This document shows, piece by piece, positions 8,956 to 15,630 of a stretch of DNA of 38,338 nt; the stretch's first letter is position 1, and the number at the start of each line of letters is the position of its first letter. Source of the DNA: JAFKKS01 sp039808325 (lineage in GTDB: Bacteria; Pseudomonadota; Alphaproteobacteria; Rhizobiales; Xanthobacteraceae). The DNA lies in the NCBI GenBank assembly GCA_039808325.1, contig JBDHSU010000021.1, forward strand, positions 1 to 38,338, in the 5' to 3' direction. The notes beneath the pieces were generated by a model. It was not told the DNA's origin. It ran no database searches and worked only from the letters and a program-made list of their open reading frames with translations. The position numbers and the translations under genes were made by a program.

Positions 8956-9119
8956 CGTTGGAGCAGTTCTTCGAATTGCATCGCTCGCCGAAGGCGATCG
9001 TCGTGCGTCCATATGACGTCGCGGCGACGGAGGCGGCGGTGGCGAATGATCTCACCGTAGGAGAGCTCGCCGAGGGCGTGCGTTTCTTCCGCGGCGTCAG
9101 CAAGAAGCGGAGCCGGTAA
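8952..9119 (+). CDS. Uncharacterised 55-aa protein encoded between rplF and rplR
   Basis: I do not recognise this product. The frame begins MTLEQFFELHRSPKAIVV and ends in a basic tail (SKKRSR). Its ATG overlaps the rplF stop (ATGA) and its TAA overlaps the rplR ATG (TAATG). An AAGGAAGG site lies 9 nt upstream of its start, and the CGGAG site serving rplR lies inside its last codons. By hand count 45 of 55 codons end in G or C, as in neighbouring genes, so it is unlikely to be spacer. The composition suggests a short helix (residues 2-10), a strand (AIVVRP, 15-20), then helices around 24-32 and 36-46. No Cys, no signal peptide, no membrane segment. Location implies strong co-expression with ribosomal proteins; a ribosome-associated or assembly role is only an inference. 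Confidence 0.8.
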   Translation: MTLEQFFELHRSPKAIVVRPYDVAATEAAVANDLTVGELAEGVRFFRGVSKKRSR

Positions 9120-9478
9120 TGGCGCATCAAACCTCGACCCAACGGCGCGAAGCGCGTGTGCGGCGAGCCGTCAAGAAAGCGGCGGGCGGGCGACTGCGCC
9201 TGTCGATCTTCCGCTCGTCCAAGCACATCTATGCGCAGGTGATCGACGACACGAAAGGCGCAACCGTCGCGGCCGCCTCGTCGCTCGAGAAGTCCTTGCG
9301 GGAAAGCCTGAAGACCGGCGCCGACGTCGATGCGGCGAAGGCGGTCGGCAAGCTCGTCGCCGAGCGATGCGTCGGCAAGGGCGTCAAGGACGTGGTGTTC
9401 GACCGCGGACAGTATCTCTATCACGGCCGCGTCAAGGCGCTGGCCGATGCGGCCCGTGAAGGAGGGCTGAACTTCTGA
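9119..9478 (+). CDS. rplR: 50S ribosomal protein L18
   Basis: L18 binds 5S rRNA together with L5 and L25. The 119-residue product starts MAHQTSTQRREARVRRAVKK and ends with the conserved YHGRVKALADAAREGGLNF, full length for the family. The ATG is embedded in the stop codon of the preceding 55-codon frame (TAATG) and its own TGA overlaps the rpsE ATG, so three consecutive junctions here are coupled. Its ribosome-binding site CGGAG lies within the upstream small frame. Confidence 0.99.
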   Translation: MAHQTSTQRREARVRRAVKKAAGGRLRLSIFRSSKHIYAQVIDDTKGATVAAASSLEKSLRESLKTGADVDAAKAVGKLVAERCVGKGVKDVVFDRGQYLYHGRVKALADAAREGGLNF

Positions 9479-10068
9479 TGGCTACACAACCGGGCACCTC
9501 GGCCGAGCGAGGACGTAAGGGACGGGACCGCGATCGCGAGGAGCGCGACAGCGAGTTCGTCGACAAGCTGGTTCACATCAACCGTGTCGCCAAGGTCGTG
9601 AAGGGCGGTCGGCGCTTCGGCTTCGCGGCACTCGTCGTCGTCGGAGACCAGAAGGGCCGCGTCGGCTTCGGCCACGGCAAGGCGCGCGAAGTGCCGGAAG
9701 CGATCCGCAAGGCGACGGACGCGGCGAAGCGTAGCCTTACGCGCGTTCCGCTGCGCGAAGGCCGCACGCTGCATCATGACGTCTTCGGGCGCCATGGCGC
9801 GGGCAAGGTGTTCCTGCGCGCGGCGCCTCCCGGCACCGGCATCATCGCCGGCGGCCCGATGCGCGCCGTGTTCGAAACGCTCGGCATGCAGGACGTGGTG
9901 GCGAAGTCGCTCGGCTCGTCGAATCCGTACAACATGGTGCGGGCGACGTTCGACGCGCTCAAGCACCAGGACTCGCCGCGTTCCGTTGCGTCTCGGCGCA
10001 GCCTCAAGGTTTCGGCCTTGCAGAGCCGTCGACGCGAGGGCGACACGGAGCAGATGGCGGCCGACTAG
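9478..10068 (+). CDS. rpsE: 30S ribosomal protein S5
   Basis: S5 contributes to decoding fidelity and the mRNA entry channel. The 196-residue product has an Arg/Asp/Glu-rich N-terminal extension (GRKGRDRDREERDSEF), the core VVKGGRRFGFAALVVVGDQKGRVGFGHGKA in two recognisable parts, and PPGTGIIAGGPMRAVFE. It is about 30 residues longer than E. coli S5 at the two ends combined, usual in alphaproteobacteria. Its stop codon TAG shares two bases with the first base pairs of a palindromic repeat (10067-10177). Confidence 0.98.
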   Translation: MATQPGTSAERGRKGRDRDREERDSEFVDKLVHINRVAKVVKGGRRFGFAALVVVGDQKGRVGFGHGKAREVPEAIRKATDAAKRSLTRVPLREGRTLHHDVFGRHGAGKVFLRAAPPGTGIIAGGPMRAVFETLGMQDVVAKSLGSSNPYNMVRATFDALKHQDSPRSVASRRSLKVSALQSRRREGDTEQMAAD

Positions 10069-10177
10069 AGCATGATGCCGAAAAGTGCGGAGCGGTTTTC
10101 GGCAAACATCATGCTCTCGGTATTGGAATCGATCACGGTCATGATTTTGGATCGATGCGATCCAAGTCATCGTGATC
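10067..10177. repeat. Two-stem palindromic repeat (AGCATGATG family), intact copy
   Basis: Stem 1: AGAGCATGATG (10067-10077) is perfectly complementary to CATCATGCTCT (10107-10117), with an inner CCGAAAA/TTTTCGG stem (10078-10084 with 10096-10102). Stem 2: GATCACG (10131-10137) pairs with CGTGATC (10171-10177), enclosing a near-perfect ATGATTTTGGATCG / CGATCCAAGTCAT stem. It fills most of the 145-nt rpsE-rpmD gap. A second, decayed copy lies after adk. I recognise this as a dispersed intergenic element of Bradyrhizobium-like genomes. Confidence 0.9.
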
Positions 10178-10213
10178 TAGCGGTCAACGCGCCATGCGCG
10201 CGGGAGTAGAGCG

Positions 10214-10414
10214 ATGAATGCGACGAAGGCGAAGGGCAAGACCCTCAAAGTGAAACAGACCGGCAGCCCGATCCGCCGCGAGCAGCAGCAGCGCGCGACG
10301 TTGATCGGTCTCGGACTCAACAAGATCGGCCGTGTCGCGGAATTGCCGGACACGCCGGACACGCGCGGCATGATCGCGAAAGTGAATCATCTCGTGCAGG
10401 TGGTGGAAGGATAA
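10214..10414 (+). CDS. rpmD: 50S ribosomal protein L30
   Basis: L30 is a small 50S protein absent from some bacterial lineages. The 66-residue product contains the family core VKQTGSPIRREQQQRATLIGLGLNKIGRVAELPDTP in consecutive recognisable parts (residues about 13-48), ending with IAKVNHLVQVVEG. A CGGGAGTAGAGCG site precedes the ATG. It is separated from rpsE by a repeat element and from rplO by 45 nt. Confidence 0.98.
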   Translation: MNATKAKGKTLKVKQTGSPIRREQQQRATLIGLGLNKIGRVAELPDTPDTRGMIAKVNHLVQVVEG

Positions 10415-10459
10415 GGCTGTCGTCTCCGCGGATGACGGCAGTCAAGAGGATTTGGACCG

Positions 10460-10948
10460 ATGAAACTCAGTGACCTCAAGGACAAGCCGGGCGCGCGCAA
10501 GGCGCGCATGCGCATCGGGCGCGGTATCGGTTCCGGCAAGGGCAAGACCGGCGGCCGCGGCGTCAAGGGACAGAAGGCGCGCTCGGGCGTCGCCGTCAAA
10601 GGTTTCGAAGGTGGCCAGATGCCGCTGCATCGGCGCCTGCCGAAGCGCGGCTTCAATAACATCTTCGCGATCGCGCTGAACGAAGTGAACCTCGATCGCA
10701 TCCAGACGGCGATCGATGCCGGCAAGCTCGACGCCCAGGCGACGATCGATGCCGAGGCGCTGGTGAAGGCCGGCGTGCTGCGTCGCGCGAAGGATGGCGT
10801 GCGTCTCCTCGGTCGCGGCGAACTCAAGGCCAAGGCGAACTTCTCCGTGCACGGCGCGTCGAAGTCGGCGGTCGCGGCGGTCGAGAAGGCCGGGGGATCG
10901 GTGACGGTGCTCGCGCCGAAGGCGGACGCGGGCGAAGCCGCGGCGTAG
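10460..10948 (+). CDS. rplO: 50S ribosomal protein L15
   Basis: L15 is a late-assembly 50S protein. The 162-residue product begins MKLSDLKDKPGARKARMRIG and contains the glycine/lysine-rich stretch GSGKGKTGGRGVKGQKAR, family hallmark, then FEGGQMPLHRRLPKRGF. It is about 18 residues longer than E. coli L15 because of a C-terminal Ala/Asp/Glu-rich tail. RBS: AAGAGGA. secY follows after 186 nt that are filled with two palindromic repeats. Confidence 0.99.
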   Translation: MKLSDLKDKPGARKARMRIGRGIGSGKGKTGGRGVKGQKARSGVAVKGFEGGQMPLHRRLPKRGFNNIFAIALNEVNLDRIQTAIDAGKLDAQATIDAEALVKAGVLRRAKDGVRLLGRGELKAKANFSVHGASKSAVAAVEKAGGSVTVLAPKADAGEAAA

Positions 10949-10969
10949 CGACTATATAGGCGCTCACGG

Positions 10970-11020
10970 GCCGTCGCCCTTCGAGGGCCGCCTTGCGGCG
11001 GCCGCCTCGGGATGACGGAT
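10970..11020. repeat. CTCGAAGGATG-type palindromic repeat, reverse orientation, diverged
   Basis: The sequence reads CGCCCTTCGAGGGCCGCC, a short loop, then GGCGGCCGCCTCGGGATGACGG, giving a GC-rich hairpin. It is a diverged copy of the same element found at 23575-23620 and 32830-32872. It faces the copy at 11039-11088 in opposite orientation, inside the rplO-secY gap. Confidence 0.8.
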
Positions 11021-11038
11021 CAGGACGCGGAATGTAGG

Positions 11039-11088
11039 CGTCATCCTGAGGTGCGAGGCGCGTAAGCGCCGAGCCTCGAAGGATGGCC
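11039..11088. repeat. CTCGAAGGATG-type palindromic repeat, forward orientation
   Basis: CATCCTGAGGTGCGAGGCGC, a short loop, then GCGCCGAGCCTCGAAGGATG forms a long hairpin. It ends 46 nt before the secY ATG. With the copy at 10970-11020 it makes an inverted pair inside what is normally a single transcription unit. Confidence 0.88.
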
Positions 11089-11134
11089 GTAACAAACCGG
11101 CGCAAATCGGCGTCGCGTTTGGGAGCTTCGGACA

Positions 11135-12466
11135 ATGGTCTCGGCAGCGGAACAACTGGCGTCAAACCTCAACTTCGGTGCGCTCGCCAAGGCGCAGGAG
11201 TTGAAGAAGCGCATCTGGTTCACGCTCGGCGCGCTCCTCGTCTATCGCCTCGGCACCTACATTCCGTTGCCCGGCATCGACCCGACGGCTTGGAGCGAGA
11301 TCTTCAAGACGCAGTCGGGCGGCATTCTCGGCATGTTCAACATGTTCTCCGGCGGTGGCATCAATCGGATGGCCATCTTCGCGCTGAACATCATGCCCTA
11401 CATTTCGGCATCGATTATCATCCAACTGCTGACGACGGTGTCCCCGACGCTCGAGAACCTCAAGAAAGAGGGCGAGCAGGGGCGCAAGATGATCAACCAG
11501 TACACGCGCTACCTGACCGTCGTGCTGGCGGCATTCCAGTCCTACGGTATCGCGCTCGGCTTGCAGGGCGCCGGCAATGCCGTCGCCAATCCGGGATTCT
11601 TCTTCCTGATCTCGACGACGATCACGTTGACCGGCGGCACCATGTTCCTGATGTGGCTCGGCGAGCAGATCACCTCGCGCGGCATCGGCAATGGCATCTC
11701 GCTGATCATCCTCGCCGGCATCGTGGCGGAGTTGCCGTCGGCGATCGTGAGCACGCTGGAACTCGGGCGCCAGGGCGCGCTCTCGACCGGCCTCATCCTG
11801 GCGGTGATCGTGATGGCGATCGCGGTGATCGCTTTCATCGTATTCGTCGAGCGTGCGCAGCGGCGGCTTCTGATCCAGTATCCGAAGCGCCAGGTCGGCA
11901 ATCAGATGTTCGAGGGGCAGTCCTCGCATCTGCCGCTCAAGCTCAACACCTCGGGCGTCATTCCGCCGATCTTCGCGTCGTCGCTGCTGTTGCTGCCGGC
12001 GACGGTCGCCAACTTCAATGCCGGGCAGGGGCCGGAATGGCTCGGCACGGTGACAACGCTGCTCGGCCACGGCCGCCCGCTCTTTCTGCTGCTTTACGTC
12101 GCCCTCATCGTCTTCTTCGCGTTCTTTTACACCGCCGTCGTGTTCAACCCGACGGAGACGGCGGATAATCTGAAGAAGCACGGCGGCTTCATTCCCGGCA
12201 TTCGCCCGGGCGAGCGCACCGCGGAATACATCGATTACGTGCTCTCGCGCATCACGGTCGTCGGCGCGATCTATCTCGCCATCGTCTGCGTGATTCCGGA
12301 AATCCTGATCTCCTACGCCGCGGTGCCGTTCTATTTCGGCGGCACCTCGCTCCTCATCGTCGTCAGCGTGACGATGGATACGGTGGCACAGGTGCAGGGC
12401 TATCTGCTCGCGCATCAGTACGAAGGTCTGATCAAGCGCTCGAAGCTGCGCGGCCGTCGCCGATAG
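11135..12466 (+). CDS. secY: Protein translocase subunit SecY
   Basis: SecY is the channel-forming subunit of the inner-membrane SecYEG translocon. The 443-residue product has exactly the E. coli length and ten predictable membrane segments. Recognisable motifs are YRLGTYIPLPGID after the first segment, MFNMFSGGGINRMAIFALNIMPYISASII in parts (plug and TM2), and the cytoplasmic loop NPTETADNLKKHGGFIPGIRPG, which contacts SecA and the ribosome. The ATG at 11135 is the standard start. The upstream repeats suggest possible partial termination or RNA processing before this membrane-protein gene. adk follows after 132 nt. Confidence 0.99.
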   Translation: MVSAAEQLASNLNFGALAKAQELKKRIWFTLGALLVYRLGTYIPLPGIDPTAWSEIFKTQSGGILGMFNMFSGGGINRMAIFALNIMPYISASIIIQLLTTVSPTLENLKKEGEQGRKMINQYTRYLTVVLAAFQSYGIALGLQGAGNAVANPGFFFLISTTITLTGGTMFLMWLGEQITSRGIGNGISLIILAGIVAELPSAIVSTLELGRQGALSTGLILAVIVMAIAVIAFIVFVERAQRRLLIQYPKRQVGNQMFEGQSSHLPLKLNTSGVIPPIFASSLLLLPATVANFNAGQGPEWLGTVTTLLGHGRPLFLLLYVALIVFFAFFYTAVVFNPTETADNLKKHGGFIPGIRPGERTAEYIDYVLSRITVVGAIYLAIVCVIPEILISYAAVPFYFGGTSLLIVVSVTMDTVAQVQGYLLAHQYEGLIKRSKLRGRRR

Positions 12467-12598
12467 CCGCTGGGATTGCGCGGCAAAAGGCTCCGGGAGG
12501 CGCCGCGAGAGGACTCGCCTTTCCCCTCGCAGTTTCGATAGAGTTTGTCGTCGTTCCGCAGGGCGCTGGGCCGGGTTGGCGGAACGAAGGGGGGTAAG

Positions 12599-13219
12599 AT
12601 GAGGCTGATCTTGCTCGGCCCGCCGGGGGCCGGGAAAGGAACGCAGGCGCAGCGGTTGGTTCAGCGGCACGGAATCGTGCAGCTCTCGACGGGCGACATG
12701 CTACGGGCGGCGATCGCCGCAAATACCCCTATCGGACAGAAAGCCAAGGATATCATGGCGCGCGGCGCGCTCGTACCGGACGATGTCGTGGTTGGCATCA
12801 TCTCGGAGCGGATGGACAAGCCGGACGCAAAGAACGGATTCGTCCTCGATGGGTTTCCGCGGACCGTTGCCCAGGCGGAAGCGCTCAATCAACTCCTGAA
12901 GGAAAAGAATCTCAAGCTTGATGCCGTCGTCGAACTGCGGGTCGACGAGGGCGCCTTGCTGTCGCGGATCGAGCGGCGCATCGCCGAGATGAAGGCCCGC
13001 GGCGAGGCCGTGCGGGCCGACGACAATGCCGAGGCGCTGAAGATCCGTCTCGACGCCTATCGCGCGCAGACCGCGCCGCTGATCACGTATTACGGTCAGA
13101 AGGGGGCACTGAAGACGGTCGACGGTATGGCCGGAATCGACGAGGTGACCGCCGCCATCAACGCGGCGCTCGCGGCGCCGGAATCCTCCGCCGGGCGGCA
13201 AAATGCCGCCCGAGCATGA
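12599..13219 (+). CDS. adk: Adenylate kinase
   Basis: Adenylate kinase interconverts ATP + AMP and 2 ADP in the cytoplasm. The 206-residue product starts MRLILLGPPGAGKGTQAQRL, giving the P-loop GPPGAGKGT at residues 7-15, followed by STGDMLR (AMP site) and GFVLDGFPRTVAQAE. The LID region is the short form without zinc cysteines (ARGEAVRADDN). The ATG at 12599 is chosen because the Met-Arg-Leu-Ile strand is the family N-terminus. Position after secY is typical of bacterial spc operons. The last codons (AARA-stop) lie in a repeat: the TGA is part of AGCATGATG (13213-13221). Confidence 0.99.
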   Translation: MRLILLGPPGAGKGTQAQRLVQRHGIVQLSTGDMLRAAIAANTPIGQKAKDIMARGALVPDDVVVGIISERMDKPDAKNGFVLDGFPRTVAQAEALNQLLKEKNLKLDAVVELRVDEGALLSRIERRIAEMKARGEAVRADDNAEALKIRLDAYRAQTAPLITYYGQKGALKTVDGMAGIDEVTAAINAALAAPESSAGRQNAARA

Positions 13220-13320
13220 TGGCGAAAGCGTGAAGCGGTTTTCTGATCGCGTAATGTTCTAAGCTATTGGGATCGTTTACGTTTATGGTTTTGATCGATT
13301 CGATCCAAATCATTGTGATC
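13212..13320. repeat. Two-stem palindromic repeat (AGCATGATG family), decayed copy
   Basis: It begins GAGCATGATGGCGAAAGCG and retains AGCGGTTTTC, as in the intact copy at 10067-10177, but the right arm has decayed (GTAATGTTCT instead of CATCATGCTCT). The second half keeps GATTCGATCCAAATCAT and TTGTGATC, pairing imperfectly with TTATGGTTTTGATCGA. The adk stop codon is drawn from the first arm. Confidence 0.82.
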
Positions 13321-13505
13321 CAGGAAGGTTGACGGACGCGGGGTGAATCCCCTAATACCCACCATCCGGTCTGCAGACAGAAGCAGCGTTGTCGAGTTCC
13401 TCGCGCGAGGGGCGGGCGACGCGATTTTGGCGTGGCTGCCGATCCGCGTGGGATTTTCGTTCAGGTGTGCCGGCTCGAGCCGGCCCGATTGAGGAGTGAC
13501 CGGTC

Positions 13506-13874
13506 TTGGCCCGTATTGCAGGCGTCAATATCCCGACCAACAAGCGCGTCGTCATCGCGCTGCAGTACATCCACGGCATCGGCCCGGCGAAGGCCGCCGA
13601 GATCATGGAAAAGACGGGCCTTCCGGCGGATCGGCGCGTGTCGCAATTGACCGACGCCGAGGTGCTGCAGATTCGTGAGGTGATCGACCGCGACTACATG
13701 GTCGAAGGCGATCTGCGCCGCGACGTCTCGATGAACATCAAGCGCCTGATGGACCTCGGCTGCTACCGCGGCCTGCGCCATCGGCGCGGTCTGCCGGTGC
13801 GCGGTCAGCGCACGCACACGAACGCCCGCACCCGCAAGGGTCCGGCGAAGGCGATCGCAGGCAAGAAGAAGTAA
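13506..13874 (+). CDS. rpsM: 30S ribosomal protein S13 (TTG start)
   Basis: S13 contacts the P-site tRNA and forms intersubunit bridges from the 30S head. The 122-residue product reads MARIAGVNIPTNKRVVIALQ, has the helix-two-turn-helix region YIHGIGPAKAAEI, and the C-terminal GLRHRRGLPVRGQRTHTNAR. No ATG lies at the family start; translation most likely begins at TTG 13506, nine bases after a strong GAGGAG site (13491-13496). It opens the alpha part of the cluster after a 286-nt gap holding a decayed repeat, so an internal promoter here is plausible but not demonstrated. Confidence 0.97.
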   Translation: MARIAGVNIPTNKRVVIALQYIHGIGPAKAAEIMEKTGLPADRRVSQLTDAEVLQIREVIDRDYMVEGDLRRDVSMNIKRLMDLGCYRGLRHRRGLPVRGQRTHTNARTRKGPAKAIAGKKK

Positions 13875-13894
13875 GTAAAGCGAGTAGGGAGTAC

Positions 13895-13929
13895 CGAGTA
13901 GCGAATAGGGTCTTTCTATTCGCTACTCG
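13895..13929. repeat. Perfect 14-bp CGAGTAGCGAATAG hairpin between rpsM and rpsK
   Basis: The arm CGAGTAGCGAATAG (13895-13908) is perfectly complementary to CTATTCGCTACTCG (13916-13929) around a 7-nt loop (GGTCTTT). There is no trailing T-run. Related hairpins follow tuf and rpoA. It is a dispersed repeat rather than a gene-specific signal. Confidence 0.9.
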
Positions 13930-13986
13930 CTGATTGGTGGAGCCGCTGGAACTACGGCGGCGTCGATATCTCGAAAAGGAAATGGA

Positions 13987-14376
13987 ATGGCGAAAGAAGC
14001 AGCGCGCGTACGCAAGAGAGAGCGGAAGAACATCGCCTCGGGCGTCGCGCATGTGAATGCAAGCTTCAACAATACCATGATCACCATCACGGACGTGCAG
14101 GGCAACACCATTGCCTGGTCGTCGGCGGGGACCATGGGCTTCAAGGGATCGCGCAAGTCGACCCCTTACGCCGCGCAGGTCGCCGGCGAGGATGCCGCGC
14201 GCAAGGCGCAAGAGCATGGAATGCGCACGCTCGAAGTCGAAGTGTCGGGACCGGGTTCCGGCCGCGAGTCGGCGCTGCGCGCATTGCAGTCCGCGGGGTT
14301 CACCGTCACCTCGATCCGTGACGTGACGCCGATCCCGCACAACGGATGCCGGCCGCGCAAGCGCCGCCGCGTCTGA
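13987..14376 (+). CDS. rpsK: 30S ribosomal protein S11
   Basis: S11 lies on the 30S platform near the E-site mRNA. The 129-residue product matches E. coli in length. Visible family segments are SGVAHVNASFNNTMITITD, GNTIAWSSAGTMGFKGSRKS and the invariant C-terminal DVTPIPHNGCRPRKRRRV. A GAAAAGGAAATGGA site precedes the ATG. In gammaproteobacteria rpsD would follow; here rpoA is next, as in other alphaproteobacteria. Confidence 0.99.
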   Translation: MAKEAARVRKRERKNIASGVAHVNASFNNTMITITDVQGNTIAWSSAGTMGFKGSRKSTPYAAQVAGEDAARKAQEHGMRTLEVEVSGPGSGRESALRALQSAGFTVTSIRDVTPIPHNGCRPRKRRRV

Positions 14377-14424
14377 TCGCACGTTCGGCGGACGGTCTGG
14401 CCGCCCGGAAACCGCCGGCTTTTC

Positions 14425-14440
14425 CCCACTGGCCAGTGGG
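14425..14440. promoter_or_regulatory. 16-nt perfect palindrome upstream of rpoA
   Basis: CCCACTGGCCAGTGGG is a perfect palindrome located 35 nt before the rpoA ATG, in the 98-nt rpsK-rpoA gap. It might be a protein-binding site, but it could be a chance or small repeat palindrome. No regulator can be named. Confidence 0.35.
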
Positions 14441-14474
14441 AGCGCGGGACATTGGGCTCGCGAAGAGAGAGATT

Positions 14475-15503
14475 ATGACTGACACGGTAATCCAGAAGAA
14501 CTGGCAGGAACTGATCAAGCCGGACAAGCTGCAGGTTTCGGCCGGCTCCGATCCGAAGCGTTTCGCCACCATCGTCGCCGAGCCGCTCGAGCGCGGCTTC
14601 GGCCTGACGCTGGGCAACGCGCTGCGCCGCATCCTGCTGTCGTCGTTGCAAGGCGCCGCGGTGCAGTCGGTGCATATCGACGGCGTGCTGCACGAATTCT
14701 CGTCGATTGCCGGCGTGCGCGAGGACGTGACCGATATCGTCCTCAACATCAAGGATATCGCCATCAAGATGCAGGGCGAAGGCCCGAAGCGCATGGTGGT
14801 GAAGAAGCAGGGCCCGGGCCCGGTGACCGCCGGCGACATCCAGACGGTCGGCGACGTGGTCGTGCTCAACCCCGATCTCGTCCTTTGCACGCTCGATGAC
14901 GGCGCCGAAATCCGCATGGAATTCACCGTCAACACCGGCAAGGGCTATATCGCCGCCGAGCGCAACCGCCCCGAGGACGCGCCGATCGGCTTGATCCCGA
15001 TCGATAGCCTGTACTCGCCGGTGCGCAAGGTTTCGTACAAGGTCGAGAACACCCGCGAGGGCCAGATTCTCGATTATGACAAGCTCACGCTGCAGGTGGA
15101 GACGAACGGCTCCATCAGCGCCGAGGACGCGGTCGCGTACGCGGCGCGCATCCTGCAGGACCAGCTCAACGTCTTCGTGAACTTCGAGGAGCCGCGCCGC
15201 GAGGCCGCCGCCGAGGCGATTCCGGATCTCGCGTTCAATCCGGCCTTCCTCAAGAAGGTGGACGAGCTCGAGCTTTCCGTGCGTTCGGCCAACTGTCTGA
15301 AGAACGACAACATCGTCTATATCGGCGACCTCGTTCAGAAGACGGAAGCCGAGATGCTGCGCACGCCGAATTTCGGCCGCAAGTCGCTCAACGAGATCAA
15401 GGAAGTCATGGCGCAGATGGGCCTGCATCTCGGTATGGAAGTGCCGGGCTGGCCGCCTGAGAACATCGACGATCTGGCCAAGCGTTTCGAAGATCATTAC
15501 TGA
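14475..15503 (+). CDS. rpoA: RNA polymerase alpha subunit
   Basis: The alpha subunit dimer scaffolds RNA polymerase assembly and its C-terminal domain contacts UP elements and activators. The 342-residue product has the N-terminal domain with GFGLTLGNALRRILLSSLQG (dimer interface, about residues 39-58), a flexible linker near 240, and the C-terminal domain with RSANCLKNDNI and TPNFGRKSLNEIKEVM (helix-hairpin region). The ATG at 14475 with an AGAGAGA purine site is chosen over an in-frame ATG at 14346 inside rpsK. Length is within the alphaproteobacterial range. Confidence 0.99.
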   Translation: MTDTVIQKNWQELIKPDKLQVSAGSDPKRFATIVAEPLERGFGLTLGNALRRILLSSLQGAAVQSVHIDGVLHEFSSIAGVREDVTDIVLNIKDIAIKMQGEGPKRMVVKKQGPGPVTAGDIQTVGDVVVLNPDLVLCTLDDGAEIRMEFTVNTGKGYIAAERNRPEDAPIGLIPIDSLYSPVRKVSYKVENTREGQILDYDKLTLQVETNGSISAEDAVAYAARILQDQLNVFVNFEEPRREAAAEAIPDLAFNPAFLKKVDELELSVRSANCLKNDNIVYIGDLVQKTEAEMLRTPNFGRKSLNEIKEVMAQMGLHLGMEVPGWPPENIDDLAKRFEDHY

Positions 15504-15510
15504 GCGAATA

Positions 15511-15550
15511 GGGAGTAGCGAACGGTAGCCGTTGCTACGCGCTACTCGCT
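15511..15550. repeat. GAGTAGCG hairpin between rpoA and rplQ
   Basis: GAGTAGCG (15513-15520) pairs with CGCTACTC (15540-15547), enclosing a small inner AACGG/CCGTT stem (15521-15525 with 15529-15533). It begins a few bases after the rpoA stop, in a stretch reading GCGAATAGGGAGTAGCG. It is the same family as 13895-13929, less perfect. Confidence 0.75.
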
Positions 15551-15630
15551 TCTAGGGCGAACGCAGGAAGCCCACCTGAGCACAACGTCGGGCGCATTGT
15601 CGCGACGGGGAAAAGAGAAGGAAGTCGTCC

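Noticed and set aside
8952..9119. Resemblance of the LTVGELAEG stretch of the 55-aa product to the helix of IF2 N-terminal domains
   Set aside because: The similarity covers under ten residues and lacks the rest of the domain, so it is not evidence of relationship.
8952..9119. Possibility that the 55-aa frame is a frameshifted tail of L6 or a duplicated head of L18
   Set aside because: L6 and L18 are both complete at normal length and the small product resembles neither end.
11162..12670. 502-codon frame on the opposite strand of secY
   Set aside because: It is highly charged (Arg/Asp/Glu/His) with no motif, typical of an antisense shadow of a GC-rich membrane-protein gene.
10067..13320. 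CRISPR-like interpretation of the palindromic repeats
   Set aside because: Copies are few, far apart, differently decayed and not separated by regular spacers.
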